The position numbers and the translations under genes are program-made. A stretch of 34,131 bases of DNA, taken from positions 1-34,131 of the forward strand of contig CAYJME010000007.1 of the NCBI GenBank assembly GCA_964370795.1, given 5' to 3'. Source of the DNA: JAHFOW01 sp964370795 (lineage in GTDB: Bacteria; Planctomycetota; Brocadiia; Brocadiales; Brocadiaceae). The notes beneath the pieces were generated by a model. That model had not been told where the DNA came from and ran no database searches. It saw only the letters and a list, made by a program, of their open reading frames with translations. This document shows positions 1 to 9,400 of the stretch, one piece after another (the first letter of the stretch is position 1; each line of letters begins with the position of its first letter).

Positions 1-105
1 CGTGATAAATGCGGCGACTATCCCTCACCGGTGTCAATTAAGCCAACAACTACTTTTGTATCCGTGTACGAGTTTTACGTGGTGCATTTTCTACGCACCG
101 TAAAA

Positions 106-753
106 TCAATCCTTTACATACGATACCTTCTTTGCCCAAATGCTATTGGGGTAATCCTTCTTAATCTTTCGCCACGCACTTAACAACGCATCCACATTAT
201 GGGCTGCCCTGTATTCTGAAACGCCAAACCAATATTGCGCCTCCGGGGCAATGTCGCTCCGGGGATATTTATCCACCACCAACTTAAGCCTGGAACTGGC
301 AGTCTTGAAATTCTGCATTTCCAGGGACATCTTACCCAGTCCGAACTGCAATTGCGGGATAAATTCATCGGGTGGTAAAAAGCCATTAAAACGATAATAT
401 TCAGTGTCCTGCGAATTCAAAATGAGGATGGTAGGTGTCCAGAACACCCGATATTTGCCGGGAAGTTCTGAGCTGCTCTGTACATTGATTTGTAAGGGAA
501 TGAAATTGTTATTAATAAAGTCTGCTACTGCGGCATCAGGGTACGTCACGGCACCCAGGGTTTTGCACCCTGTTCAGGTGGGAGAAAAAAAGTCGAGAAG
601 TATGGGCTTTTCTGCACTCTTAGCCTTTGTTGCCGCATCGTCGAAAGTTTTTTCCCATACAATTGTCGGTGACACGTTTTGAGTTTCTGCTGCAAAGGCT
701 GTCGTAATAGGCATCGCTGATATGACAAGACAGAGCAAGCCATACTTTAACAT
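106..753 (-). CDS. Secreted thioredoxin-fold protein, candidate selenoprotein (UxxC active site)
   Basis: The ATG at 753-751 follows an AAAGGA-type ribosome binding site and opens with a signal peptide (MLKYGLLCLVISAMPITTAFA, cleavage near residue 21). The thioredoxin core follows: the strand ILLDFFSPT, then TGA at 576-574, then TGCKTLG, and later the cis-Pro loop WTPTILIL. The frame is open on both sides of the TGA, so the active site reads U/stop-T-G-C where the family has CxxC. The C-terminal 80 residues (SLEMQNFKTASSRLKLVVDKYP..) look like a short TPR-type helical repeat. Total length is about 215 residues. The likely role is a periplasmic thiol/disulfide or selenol oxidoreductase. If UGA is read as stop, two useless fragments result: a signal peptide with half a fold, and a GTG-started remainder lacking it. 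Alternatives are a nonsense mutation or a sequencing error. The fold assignment is solid; selenocysteine is inference. Confidence 0.68.
539..576 (-). promoter_or_regulatory. Candidate bacterial SECIS element behind in-frame UGA
   Basis: The UGA is at 576-574. Two hairpins can form after it. Hairpin B pairs GGGUGC (556-551) with GUACCC (544-539), with one G-U pair and the apical loop CGUGAC. The loop starts 24 nt after the UGA and has a G at its second base. This agrees with the published bacterial SECIS rule as I recall it: loop 16-37 nt downstream, with a G in the first two loop positions. Hairpin A pairs CAGGGU (572-567) with ACCCUG (561-556) around GCAAA, directly behind the UGA. The two share only base 556. 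No folding energy was computed. Confidence 0.45.
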
Positions 754-1223
754 AACCAACCGTCCTTTCTTAAAAAAAACGAGATTAAAATACCTTACAC
801 TATGGTAAACTATAACAATGAATCTCTTGCCGTCAACAAAATTATGATTGTTTTTTTGTAGCAACCGTAATGTAGCGCCGATCCCTTGTGGTCGGATTTG
901 GCGGGGGACTTCGTCGTGAGCTCAGTCGAACGATAAACTAACCCGCTCTACTTTAATTTGGTAAATAGATACGATTTCTTTCTGGCAATAGTGAGAGAAG
1001 TATCTCGCGCTAATCATCAATTGAGCCTTATGATTGGAATGACAGAATACTTTGATATTTAATTGATTGTTTAGCCACAATTTGGTAACAATAATCACTG
1101 TATCAAAAAACTTTACAATTTTATACAACCGTATTAGCATGGTCGTAATTCTCGTCAACCTCAATTGAGGTCTTTTAAAATAAAAATTCCGTGCAAACAT
1201 TTTAACAAGGAGGCTGGAGAACT
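754..1223. other. Intergenic region between divergent genes
   Basis: No convincing gene is present. The only sizeable reading frame (minus strand 922-1200) has unnatural composition and no ribosome binding site. The region holds a dispersed-repeat-like piece at about 869-925 (imperfect hairpin CCGATCCC..GTGGTCGG, then GACTTCGTCGTGAGCTCAGT). It also holds an AT-rich stretch that must contain the promoters of both flanking genes, and the palindrome at 1158-1171. Confidence 0.6.
1158..1171. promoter_or_regulatory. Perfect 14-bp palindrome upstream of aldehyde dehydrogenase
   Basis: ACCTCAATTGAGGT is a perfect dyad located about 50 bases before the aldehyde dehydrogenase start. Size and position suit a dimeric regulator, but no regulator is identified and no second copy was noticed in the window. 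Confidence 0.3.
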
Positions 1224-2705
1224 ATGGAAGGGAAAAATTATATTAACGGGGCATTTGTTGATGGCGCTTCTGTCGATCGGTTCGAAAGCAGGAATCCTGC
1301 CGACATTGATGATGTATTGGGCACATTTCCTCTTTCTTCTGAAAAAGATGTTAATATAGCCATTTGTGCAGCGCAGGATGCGTACCAGGGTTGGAGAAAA
1401 TTATCACGTATAAAACGCGGAGAGTATTTTGATGAATTCGCCCAATTGATTAAAAAAGACCGTGAGGAGATATCCCGATTGGTGACGAAGGAATGCGGAA
1501 AGGGGATTATTGAGGGTCGTGCCGACGTGACAGAGGGCATCCACATGGTGCAATATGTGTTTAGTACCGTGCGGATGCCGCATGGCGATGTAATCGATTC
1601 CGAGATCCCCGGTAAAGACGCCTTCCTGCGGAGAAAACCCAAAGGTGTTGTAGCGGCAATTACCCCATGGAATTTTCCCTTTGCTATTCCCCTTTGGCTG
1701 ATATGTCCATCGGTTGTTGAAGGAAACACCGTTATTCTCAAGCCTTCCCGGGAGACGGCATGTACCGCACAGAAGATCGCCGAATATGCGCACAAGGCAG
1801 GTTTTCCACCGGGTGTTATCAATGTGGTACACGGCGGTTGTGGCGATCTTTTGGTGAGGCATCCGGATACCCATGTTGTTTTGTTCGTCGGCTCGAATGA
1901 TACAGGTTCAGAGATAAAGAAGATTGTCGCCGGTTTTCATAATAAAATGTGCGCCTGTGAGATGGGGGGGAAAAATGCATTGATCGTCCTCGATGACGCC
2001 AATCTTGATATTGCCGTGAATGCTGCTATCATCAGCGCTTTTAAGACATCGGGTCAGCGCTGTACTTCTGCCAGCCGATTGATTGTGCATGAGAAAGTTT
2101 TAAGCGCCTTTGAAAAGAAGTTTATTGAACTTACAAAAAGAATCAGGATTGGGAATCCTCTGGATGAGGATGTGTTTATGGGACCTGTGATCAATCAGGC
2201 AGCTATGGATAAAATTGCACGGTATAATGAGCTTGCCAGAAAAGAGGGCGCAGAGGTGCTCCTGGATGGCGGCAAGCTTGATGGCGAGCTATACAGAAAA
2301 GGTTATTTTATGTCGCCTTTTGTCTATCGTATGCGTAACAACCCAAAGAGCCGTGTACTCCGCGAGGAGGTTTTTGGCCCTCACGTGGCGGTTATTCCGG
2401 TGAAAAATGTTGACGAGGCAATAGAGGTACATAATGATACTGATTACGGCCTGTCATGTGCGGTAATTACAGAAGATTTCCGGAAGGCACGAAGGATTCG
2501 GGAAGATTGCGAGTATGGTCTGGGATATGTAAACCTGCCCACTATTGGGGCTGAGGTACATTTGCCCTTTGGCGGCGTAAAAAAAAGCGGGACAGGTTTG
2601 CCGTCAGCCAGTACCTTGATTGATGTGGTAACTCACCGTACGGCGTGGACAATCAACCACGACATGGAAATCAAGATGGCCCAGGGGCTGACGGTGAAGT
2701 TATGA
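1224..2705 (+). CDS. NAD(P)-dependent aldehyde dehydrogenase
   Basis: This is a 493-aa member of the aldehyde dehydrogenase superfamily, which oxidises an aldehyde to the acid with NAD(P)+. The fold markers are in order: PWNFP with Asn150, the cofactor-binding Lys173 in ILKPS, the general base Glu246 in CEMGGK, and the catalytic Cys280 in SGQRC. The 34-residue Glu-to-Cys spacing is the family norm. The usual FTGS is FVGS here. Start: ATG behind a strong AAGGAGG at 1206-1212. The substrate cannot be read from sequence. A semialdehyde or 1-pyrroline-5-carboxylate type is possible, and a glutamate-dehydrogenase-like gene lies 1.4 kb away on the other strand, but that link is inference. The next gene starts 39 bases on without a terminator and may be cotranscribed. 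Confidence 0.93.
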   Translation: MEGKNYINGAFVDGASVDRFESRNPADIDDVLGTFPLSSEKDVNIAICAAQDAYQGWRKLSRIKRGEYFDEFAQLIKKDREEISRLVTKECGKGIIEGRADVTEGIHMVQYVFSTVRMPHGDVIDSEIPGKDAFLRRKPKGVVAAITPWNFPFAIPLWLICPSVVEGNTVILKPSRETACTAQKIAEYAHKAGFPPGVINVVHGGCGDLLVRHPDTHVVLFVGSNDTGSEIKKIVAGFHNKMCACEMGGKNALIVLDDANLDIAVNAAIISAFKTSGQRCTSASRLIVHEKVLSAFEKKFIELTKRIRIGNPLDEDVFMGPVINQAAMDKIARYNELARKEGAEVLLDGGKLDGELYRKGYFMSPFVYRMRNNPKSRVLREEVFGPHVAVIPVKNVDEAIEVHNDTDYGLSCAVITEDFRKARRIREDCEYGLGYVNLPTIGAEVHLPFGGVKKSGTGLPSASTLIDVVTHRTAWTINHDMEIKMAQGLTVKL

Positions 2706-2744
2706 AAGCATGAAAATTTTATTTTTTAATGATACAGAAAATAT

Positions 2745-3875
2745 ATGAATAGTAGTTTTTTCTCTGAAAAATTGAAACAGTTGTTTGTCAGGTTAATAAA
2801 CTGGCTAAAATATATCAAACTTAAAAAGAGCAAATCCAAAGAGATCAGGGGAAAATATGCACATAATCGTCTTCTCCATAATTTCCATCTGAACGATGAC
2901 CTGAACAATAAAATTAAAACCTTCTGGAAAAAATACGGTATTAAAATTAATACCCTGTGGTGCCGTGCCTGGATATCGGTAAATGGGATTGAAGATTACC
3001 GGTACATACCCGAGGAAATCTTTTATACCTTTATTGAACCGAAATTAAACCGAAAAGAACTCTTCATCGCTTATGTCGACAAAAACAATTATGATAAATT
3101 ATTTGTAGATTCCAGAACACCTGTGACTATTTTGAGAAATATCAACGGTAAGTACTACGATAGAAATTATGAAAGAATGAGGAGTTCTCATATCAACGAC
3201 CATTTAAAAAAGCATTTGGGCGATTATATTGTAAAACCATCCATTGACAGTAGTGGGGCGAAAAATGTATTTAAAATACAAATTGATGAACAAAAAATAT
3301 GTATGAATGGACAACTGACAACTATTGAGAGTATCGAAGAGATTCTACCGAGAGATTTTTTGGTTCAGGAATTTGTGGATCAACATACCGTCTTAAAAAA
3401 TATTTATCCCCATTCGTTAAACACCTTCAGGGTTGTTACCTTGAGAATGGATGACGATATCCATTCTATAAAATCCATTGTGAAATTTGGAGATAAAGGG
3501 AGCTATGTTGATTATACCGTAGAGCAGGGCGGATACCACTGCGGAGTTAAACCAGAAGGCACGTTGAATCAGTTTGCAATTGACCTGTACTATAATAAGT
3601 ACCGCACACACCCCTATACGGGCGCAGCATTTGGGGATGTTTATATACCACAATTTAGTTCTTTATTAAACTTTGCAAAGAATCTCCATAGTCAATTGTT
3701 GTATTACGATATGGCGTCATGGGATCTTGCCATTGATAAAAATGGAGAGCCGGTTCTGATTGAAGTTAATCTCATGTATCAGGGTATTGGATTTCTCCAG
3801 ATAAATAATGGTCCTCTTTTTGGCGACTACACAGAGGATATCCTGGATAGGTGTATCAAGCGTAAAAGAAGGTAA
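2745..3875 (+). CDS. ATP-grasp protein of the sugar-transfer-associated type
   Basis: The 376-aa protein shows an ATP-grasp fold: the nucleotide-binding Lys in VKPSIDSSG (163-171), QEF (208-210), NTFRVVT (226-232), and the Mg-binding end WDLAID (326-331) followed by VLIEVN (337-342). These are the landmarks of the ATPgrasp_ST (alpha-L-glutamate ligase-related) family, which joins a carboxylate to an amine in cell-surface polysaccharide or peptide modification. The N-terminal 60 residues are strongly basic with an amphipathic start. Start: ATG at 2745 has no clear ribosome binding site, which fits translation coupled to the gene 39 bases upstream. The exact substrate is unknown. Confidence 0.78.
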   Translation: MNSSFFSEKLKQLFVRLINWLKYIKLKKSKSKEIRGKYAHNRLLHNFHLNDDLNNKIKTFWKKYGIKINTLWCRAWISVNGIEDYRYIPEEIFYTFIEPKLNRKELFIAYVDKNNYDKLFVDSRTPVTILRNINGKYYDRNYERMRSSHINDHLKKHLGDYIVKPSIDSSGAKNVFKIQIDEQKICMNGQLTTIESIEEILPRDFLVQEFVDQHTVLKNIYPHSLNTFRVVTLRMDDDIHSIKSIVKFGDKGSYVDYTVEQGGYHCGVKPEGTLNQFAIDLYYNKYRTHPYTGAAFGDVYIPQFSSLLNFAKNLHSQLLYYDMASWDLAIDKNGEPVLIEVNLMYQGIGFLQINNGPLFGDYTEDILDRCIKRKRR

Positions 3876-3955
3876 ATCCACAGTATACTGAAATGACGCA
3901 ACAGTTCACCGCAGTCATCATGCCGCTCTTGCGACATCCTGAAACGATGAAAATA

Positions 3956-4008
3956 TTTATGTGCGTGTAGTCCGCAGGCTTTAGGGTCTGCGACTTCGCA
4001 CACATAAA
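3956..4008. repeat. Nested hairpin between convergent genes, possible bidirectional terminator
   Basis: TTTATGTGCG (3956-3965) pairs with CGCACACATAAA (3997-4008) with a 2-nt bulge. Inside it CGCAG pairs with CTGCG around a short loop. It lies in the 209-base spacer between the stop codons of two convergent genes, so it could terminate both. It also looks like one member of a dispersed palindromic family. No long U tract is present. Confidence 0.4.
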
Positions 4009-4084
4009 GGGCATGGCTACATTTAAATTTTCGAGCCAGCATTCTCTGCGGTTGGCTGAACTGTTTTTCTCTTGAGACGAAACG

Positions 4085-5299
4085 CTATTTCCAGAGCCTT
4101 TCGTAATGGTGGATGTATTTTTGTGATTTGCTTTGTAAAACCCATTTTTTGACGGTATCTGGCATTAATTTCAGGATTAATTTCAGGGCATAAGCCGGGT
4201 ATCGAATCAGCTTTTTGGACGGCCAAAAGGAGTGAGACTCCTTCTCGATTTTCCTTTCTACCTCAGTTATTACAATATCTACCATAGGGGTATTGGTACG
4301 TTGTGATTGATTCAAAAGTGTTTCAATTTTGTTTTTATAATAGTTTGAAAAAATATACACAATATCATCCTTAGCTACACAGGTATCTATAACAGAACCG
4401 AGCACACCGCCACAATTGGCAACAAAGTCGGTAATTACTATTTTCCCCTTCTGAAATAAGCGCCTCTCAATATCATAGGAAAAGGGGCAATTGGCGGCGC
4501 TAACAATGATGTTTGCCCTGATTTTTTCCCAATTCTCATCGTTGATTGCAAAAGAATTTGCTGCCGGCAGCAGGACGGTTACATCTTTTTCCAGTACAAC
4601 ATCATGAGAAACTTGCTGACCGCCAGCGTATGATAAAATAAATTTATCGCCATGTGCCGACCTGTTATGAAGGAGTTCCCCGGTATTGAATCCACTTTCA
4701 TGAACAAGTCCACCATATATATTGGAAACGGCAGTAAGGCGTGCTCCTGCCTTTGCCATGAGTTCTGCGTATATGCTTCCTAAACTCCCGAAGCCTTGTA
4801 TAGAGAAAGTGACATCTTGTATAGATATGTTCTTTTTTGCAACTGCAGCGAGTGTTGCATAAAAACAGGAATAAGCAGAGTACTCGTGAGAAAGGTTTTT
4901 CCATGATAATACGTCGCGTTTTACCCCGGCGCCGTTATAGATGATTTGAAGCTCTTTTGGTGTAATTCCTATGTCCATGCCTGGTGAATAGATTTGTCTT
5001 TTTACAAAAGGAGATATGCCCTTTCCAAATTCAAAAAGAATTTCACTCCGGTGTTTTTCATTTTCACGACAGATGATTACGGCGCCTTTTGCGCCACCTA
5101 TTCTATTGTTTATAAATACATTCTTATAGGTCATACTTCTTGCTATATGCTGCAATTCCAACAAGGATATTGCCGGTACTATACGGACCCCGCCTATGGA
5201 CATTCCCTGTATTAAACGGTCAACAACAAGATAACCAATTGTTCCCAATTTACTATTTTTTACCTCATGTACAATTTCTGAATTTATGGTGTTATTCAT
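4085..5299 (-). CDS. Glu/Leu/Phe/Val dehydrogenase family protein (glutamate dehydrogenase-like)
   Basis: The 404-aa protein has the layout of amino-acid dehydrogenases. The N-terminal substrate domain carries RIGGAKGAVI, with the catalytic-type Lys in GGAKG, and SPGMDIGI, which takes the place of PAPDVGT and keeps its Asp. The C-terminal Rossmann domain has SIQGFGSLGSIYAELMAKAGARL and then LLPAANSFAI, PFSYDIERRL and FVANCGGVLGS. The reaction would be reversible NAD(P)-linked oxidative deamination of glutamate or a similar amino acid. The motifs deviate from housekeeping enzymes (GAV for GGI, a Met before the Asp), so this may be a specialised paralogue. Start: ATG at 5299 behind AAAAGGA. It begins 7 bases after the Lon-like gene ends and is surely cotranscribed with it. 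Confidence 0.82.
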   Translation of the reverse strand: MNNTINSEIVHEVKNSKLGTIGYLVVDRLIQGMSIGGVRIVPAISLLELQHIARSMTYKNVFINNRIGGAKGAVIICRENEKHRSEILFEFGKGISPFVKRQIYSPGMDIGITPKELQIIYNGAGVKRDVLSWKNLSHEYSAYSCFYATLAAVAKKNISIQDVTFSIQGFGSLGSIYAELMAKAGARLTAVSNIYGGLVHESGFNTGELLHNRSAHGDKFILSYAGGQQVSHDVVLEKDVTVLLPAANSFAINDENWEKIRANIIVSAANCPFSYDIERRLFQKGKIVITDFVANCGGVLGSVIDTCVAKDDIVYIFSNYYKNKIETLLNQSQRTNTPMVDIVITEVERKIEKESHSFWPSKKLIRYPAYALKLILKLMPDTVKKWVLQSKSQKYIHHYERLWK

Positions 5300-5306
5300 T
5301 ACCCAA

Positions 5307-6272
5307 TTATCCTTTTTTATATACTATACTGATTGCGTGACCAAGATCATTAACATTAATTATATTTCTATCTTTTGGAACGGGGAAATGCAACGAAGAA
5401 TTCCCGGTAGTAATAATGGTATCAACAAAATGCAATTCCCTGAATATTGCCTCTCTTTTGCTATCAAGAAAATCTGCGGGAAGTATTTTACCCAAATTAT
5501 TGAGCCCACCGGTTACTGCCATAGTGTCAGGAATGGGGGATTGGATAAGAACTGAATAATAACATAATGCAGCCGCAAGTCCAAGGTCGTTTACGTTACA
5601 TTTTTGTAATATTTCAGGGGTATTCATTTCGAGACAGCACCTTATGTGGTCTCCGGCAGGACGGGTCGCAACATGTATCTCATTTTCCCTGAGATACTGA
5701 TTTACTGCATGGAAACTGTTGAGTGTTATCTCCTGAAGTGATATTTCTGTCATATTATTGCGAGAGAACGTATCTTTATTTTTTACGATGTGACACTTTA
5801 TATGTGATGAGAAGCTTATTTTAGAATCATAGGTAAGCAATGTTCTCGTTTCACCTGTCTTTGGCGGAGGTTTGAAGGATGGGTTGGCAAGTTTGCTGTC
5901 GAGTAATCCATGGATGAGTTTATTTTCCCACATCTCCCTCTCGTCTGCTGGCATCTCCCGGATATATTGTTGAATGTCTGCCTTTAGTTCATTTCTCTTG
6001 TTGTTGTCTAAATAGCCGGGGATTTTGTCCAGGACATCGTGGATTGCGGTTAATATATCCGACAGGGTATGTCCGATGAGTCCGAAATCGTCCTTTTCCA
6101 GTTCAGCGCACACAAGTTCGTTCGGGCAAAGCTTGCAATATTCAATGCCCTTGTTACACTTGTGAAGGATTTCGTCCAGGTATTTTATGTAATTACCAAT
6201 TTTCAGGTGATGTTTTGGCAGGAAGTCCATACGCCGTATTGAGAAAATCCCTGATAGAAATTTAAGATACAA
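5307..6272 (-). CDS. Protein with degenerate Lon-protease-like domain and N-terminal cysteine cluster
   Basis: The protein has up to 321 aa. The C-terminal 100 residues resemble the Lon (S16) proteolytic domain: VNDLGLAAALCYYSVLIQSP, then DTMAVTGGLNNLGKILP and a Lys at 272 in DSKREA. In active Lon enzymes the first motif is GPSAG with the catalytic Ser. Here the equivalent stretch is VNDLG, so the Ser appears lost (Asp229 by eye). The N-terminus has four cysteines in Cx6Cx2Cx5C (39, 46, 49, 55), possibly binding zinc or Fe-S. The middle 100 residues are acidic and helical with no recognised domain. The start is uncertain: TTG at 6272 or ATG at 6230, neither with a good ribosome binding site. 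It is first in a two-gene operon with the GDH-like gene. The function is unknown; a non-proteolytic binding role is possible. Confidence 0.6.
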   Translation of the reverse strand: MYLKFLSGIFSIRRMDFLPKHHLKIGNYIKYLDEILHKCNKGIEYCKLCPNELVCAELEKDDFGLIGHTLSDILTAIHDVLDKIPGYLDNNKRNELKADIQQYIREMPADEREMWENKLIHGLLDSKLANPSFKPPPKTGETRTLLTYDSKISFSSHIKCHIVKNKDTFSRNNMTEISLQEITLNSFHAVNQYLRENEIHVATRPAGDHIRCCLEMNTPEILQKCNVNDLGLAAALCYYSVLIQSPIPDTMAVTGGLNNLGKILPADFLDSKREAIFRELHFVDTIITTGNSSLHFPVPKDRNIINVNDLGHAISIVYKKG

Positions 6273-6380
6273 TTACTTTTAATTTGCAAAATCTGTTTAA
6301 AAAAACTAATGTATTTTAGTATAATATATTTAATTATTCTATCATACAATGTTATCTGATTATCCCAAACAATATTTTTT

Positions 6381-6471
6381 AAAGGAGGCATATAATCTTC
6401 AAAGATATTTTACAGAGTTTTCCTGATAGAGTAACACATGACATCCTATTTTTTACAATATTTTAAGGAGG
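6381..6471 (+). promoter_or_regulatory. Leader with two Shine-Dalgarno-like boxes before RCC1 gene 1
   Basis: AAAGGAGG at 6381-6388 and AAGGAGG at 6465-6471 lie 84 bases apart, and the second serves the ATG at 6479. A 24-codon frame without a standard start lies between them. The second RCC1 gene has the same arrangement (10968-10978 and 11068-11074). Significance unknown. Confidence 0.35.
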
Positions 6472-6478
6472 TATATAC

Positions 6479-9400
6479 ATGAAAAACGGAAACTATAAAA
6501 TGCGGTGGTGTTTTATTTTCCTTTTTGTAATTTCCCTTTGTGGTATTTCTTTCAATTCGTATGCAAGCACATCTTCTTCCGCTTCAAGAATTGTACTGAA
6601 TCGCATATCATGCGGCAATAATCATAGTCTCCGGCTCATGTGTGATGGAACCGTTTGGTCATGGGGCGCAAATGATAAAGGTCAATTGGGTGACGGAACT
6701 ACCAAAGTCAGGAAAACTCCGGTGCAGGTAGGTGGACTTTTTGAAATTGCATCCGTTGCGGGTGGCGGAAAGCATAGCCTGGCTTTCCGGGCAGATGGGG
6801 AAGTGTTCGCATGGGGATTGAATGACAAAGGGCAATTAGGAGATGCAAGTAACACGGATCGCAAGAAACCTGTGCGGGTGAGCGATATCAATAACGTTAT
6901 TGCCATTGCTGCTGGAGAATCCCATAGTATGGCATTGAGGGCAAACGGTACGGTGTGGACGTGGGGAGCAGATACGAATGGTCAATTGGGTGACGGTGGT
7001 GATGTAAATAGTGACAGCAATATACCCGTGGAAGTAACAGGGCTTCCGAAAATCATAGCAATTGCAGCCGGTAAAGACCACTGCCTTGCCCTGGATTGTG
7101 ACGGCAAGATATGGTCATGGGGCGCAAATACAAACGGACAGCTTGGGGATGGGACAAATGACGATAGTAACGTGCCTGTCCAATTAAACACCATTTCAAA
7201 CGTGATTGCCATTGCATGCGGTGGGTCTCACAGCCTTGCAGTACTGTCAGACGGGTCATTAAGGACATGGGGATTAAATGCTGACGGACAGTTGGGGCTT
7301 GGAAATAAGACAGATAAAAATACCCCGCAAATAGTTACGGGGGTATCAGGAATTATTGCCCTTGATGGAGGTGGTTCACATAGTCTGGTAGTAAAAGACG
7401 ATGGCATTGTATGGGCGTGCGGGTTAAATGCGAGTGGTCAGTTGGGTATTGGGAGTTTAACTACCCAAACATCGTTCAAAAAGATAAGTAGCATAAAACC
7501 GATTGTAGCCGTTGCTGCGGGTATTGCCCACAGCCTTGCGCTTGAGGCGAACGATTCTGTGGATGCCTGGGGTGAAAACTCCAGTGGTCAGGTAGGAAAT
7601 AATAAAACAACAGACCAGAAAAAACCGGTTAAAGTGCTCAATCAAACCGGAACAGTCATTGCTTATGATGGGGGCAGGTTTCATACGTTGGCAGTAAAAT
7701 CAGATGGCACTGTCTGGGCATGGGGATGGAACAAGTTTGGACAATTAGGCTACTGGACATACGTAGATGGAAGCGCTCCGGTAGAGGTAATTGGTCTTCG
7801 CAATGCAAAAAATGTTGCTGGTGGGTGGTGGTTCAGTCTTACTTTGACGTCGGATGGAAAAGTCTGGTCTTGGGGATATAATGCAGATGGCGAATTAGGA
7901 GACGGAACTACGGTAGATAAAACAATTCCTGGTCAAGTTATTGGTTTAAGTAATGTGAGCAAAATAGAGGCAGGTGCATTTCATAGTCTTGCATTGAAAA
8001 ACGATGGAACGGTCTGGGCGTGGGGATATAATGGCGATGGCCAGTTGGGGGATGGAACAAACACCGACAGACTTACACCCGTACAGGTAAGTGGCCTTAC
8101 CAATATTATAGCGATTGCCTGCGGCAGTTTTCATAATCTTGCCTTGAAAAATGATGGTACTGTATGGGCATGGGGCTGGAATTCCTTTGGTCAGTTAGGA
8201 GACGGCACGAATGTCGATAGTAATATTCCTGTTCAGGTTTTAAGTGTTAATGTAAATAGCATAACATCCATTGCCGCCGGTGAACTTCATAGTTTGGTGA
8301 GAAGGTCTACAGATAGCACTCTTTGGGCATGGGGGTACAATGGAAACGGCCAGTTAGGAAATGGAACGAAAATTAATAGTCTTTCACCCGTCCAGGTAAC
8401 GGGGGTGATAGATGGTAAAGAAGTTGCTTGCGGGGCATACTATAGTTTGGTTCTCAAAACGGATAAAACGATTTTCGCCTGGGGGTACAATGGAGAGGGG
8501 ATGTTGGGAGATAATACCGTCACGGAGAGGACCGTCCCTGTTTTAGTATTAGGCGAAACAGCAACGAGCAATTTTCAAAACATAACTTCCATTGATGCAG
8601 GCGGTTACCATAGCCTTGCACAGAAAAAGGATGGCACATTCTTTGAATGGGGGAGAAATGACGAGGGACAATTAGGTAATGGGCTTGTTACCACCGGGGA
8701 AGATAAAAGGGTACCCTTCCAGGTAATGGGATTAAGTTGTCCTCTCGTCGTTGAAGCCGGAAATCAGGCTTGCTACGCAATAAAAGCGGATGGTTCGGTA
8801 TGGGGGTGGGGATATAATGGCAGTGGGAAATTAGGAGATGGTACAGGCAATGGAAGGTTAACTCCTGTAAGAATGATTAATGTGAAAAATGCCGTTGCCG
8901 TGAGCGCATTAGGTTCGGAAGATTCTGGTGGCGCCCAGCATACCCTGGTGCTCCTGGCGGATGGAACTATTATGTCGTGTGGTATAAATACCTATGGTCA
9001 ACTGGGTGATGGAACAACAAGTCCTAAAAGTTCTCCTGCGCTTGCAGGTGGCGTTGGATTCAAGAATGTTATCGCTGTTTCTGCAGGCGGATACCATAGT
9101 CTCGCCTTGAAGTCGGATGGTACCGTGTGGGCATGGGGATATAATGGGGACGGCGAATTAGGGGATAATACGACGGTGAACAAGTCCTTGCCGGTAAGGG
9201 TTGGAATAGCAATAGACTTCAGGGACGTCATTGCCATAGCGGCAGGTACTCGTCATAGCCTTGCCCTCAAAGCTGATGGTAGCGTATGGGCTTGGGGTTC
9301 CGATGTTTACGGACAGATTGGAGACGGAGACGAAGTAGGAACCGATCCCCCCGAACTACTCCCTGTCCAGATAGGTACTTTTTCGTCTGATTGTGCTGTC

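Noticed and set aside
106..549. C-terminal thioredoxin fragment as a separate gene starting at GTG 549
   Set aside because: It would lack half of the thioredoxin fold and the signal peptide, and it lies in the same frame as the upstream part with only one TGA between.
922..1200. 92-codon minus-strand frame in the spacer before the aldehyde dehydrogenase
   Set aside because: No ribosome binding site, no recognisable domain, atypical composition, and it overlaps the probable promoter region of the plus-strand gene.
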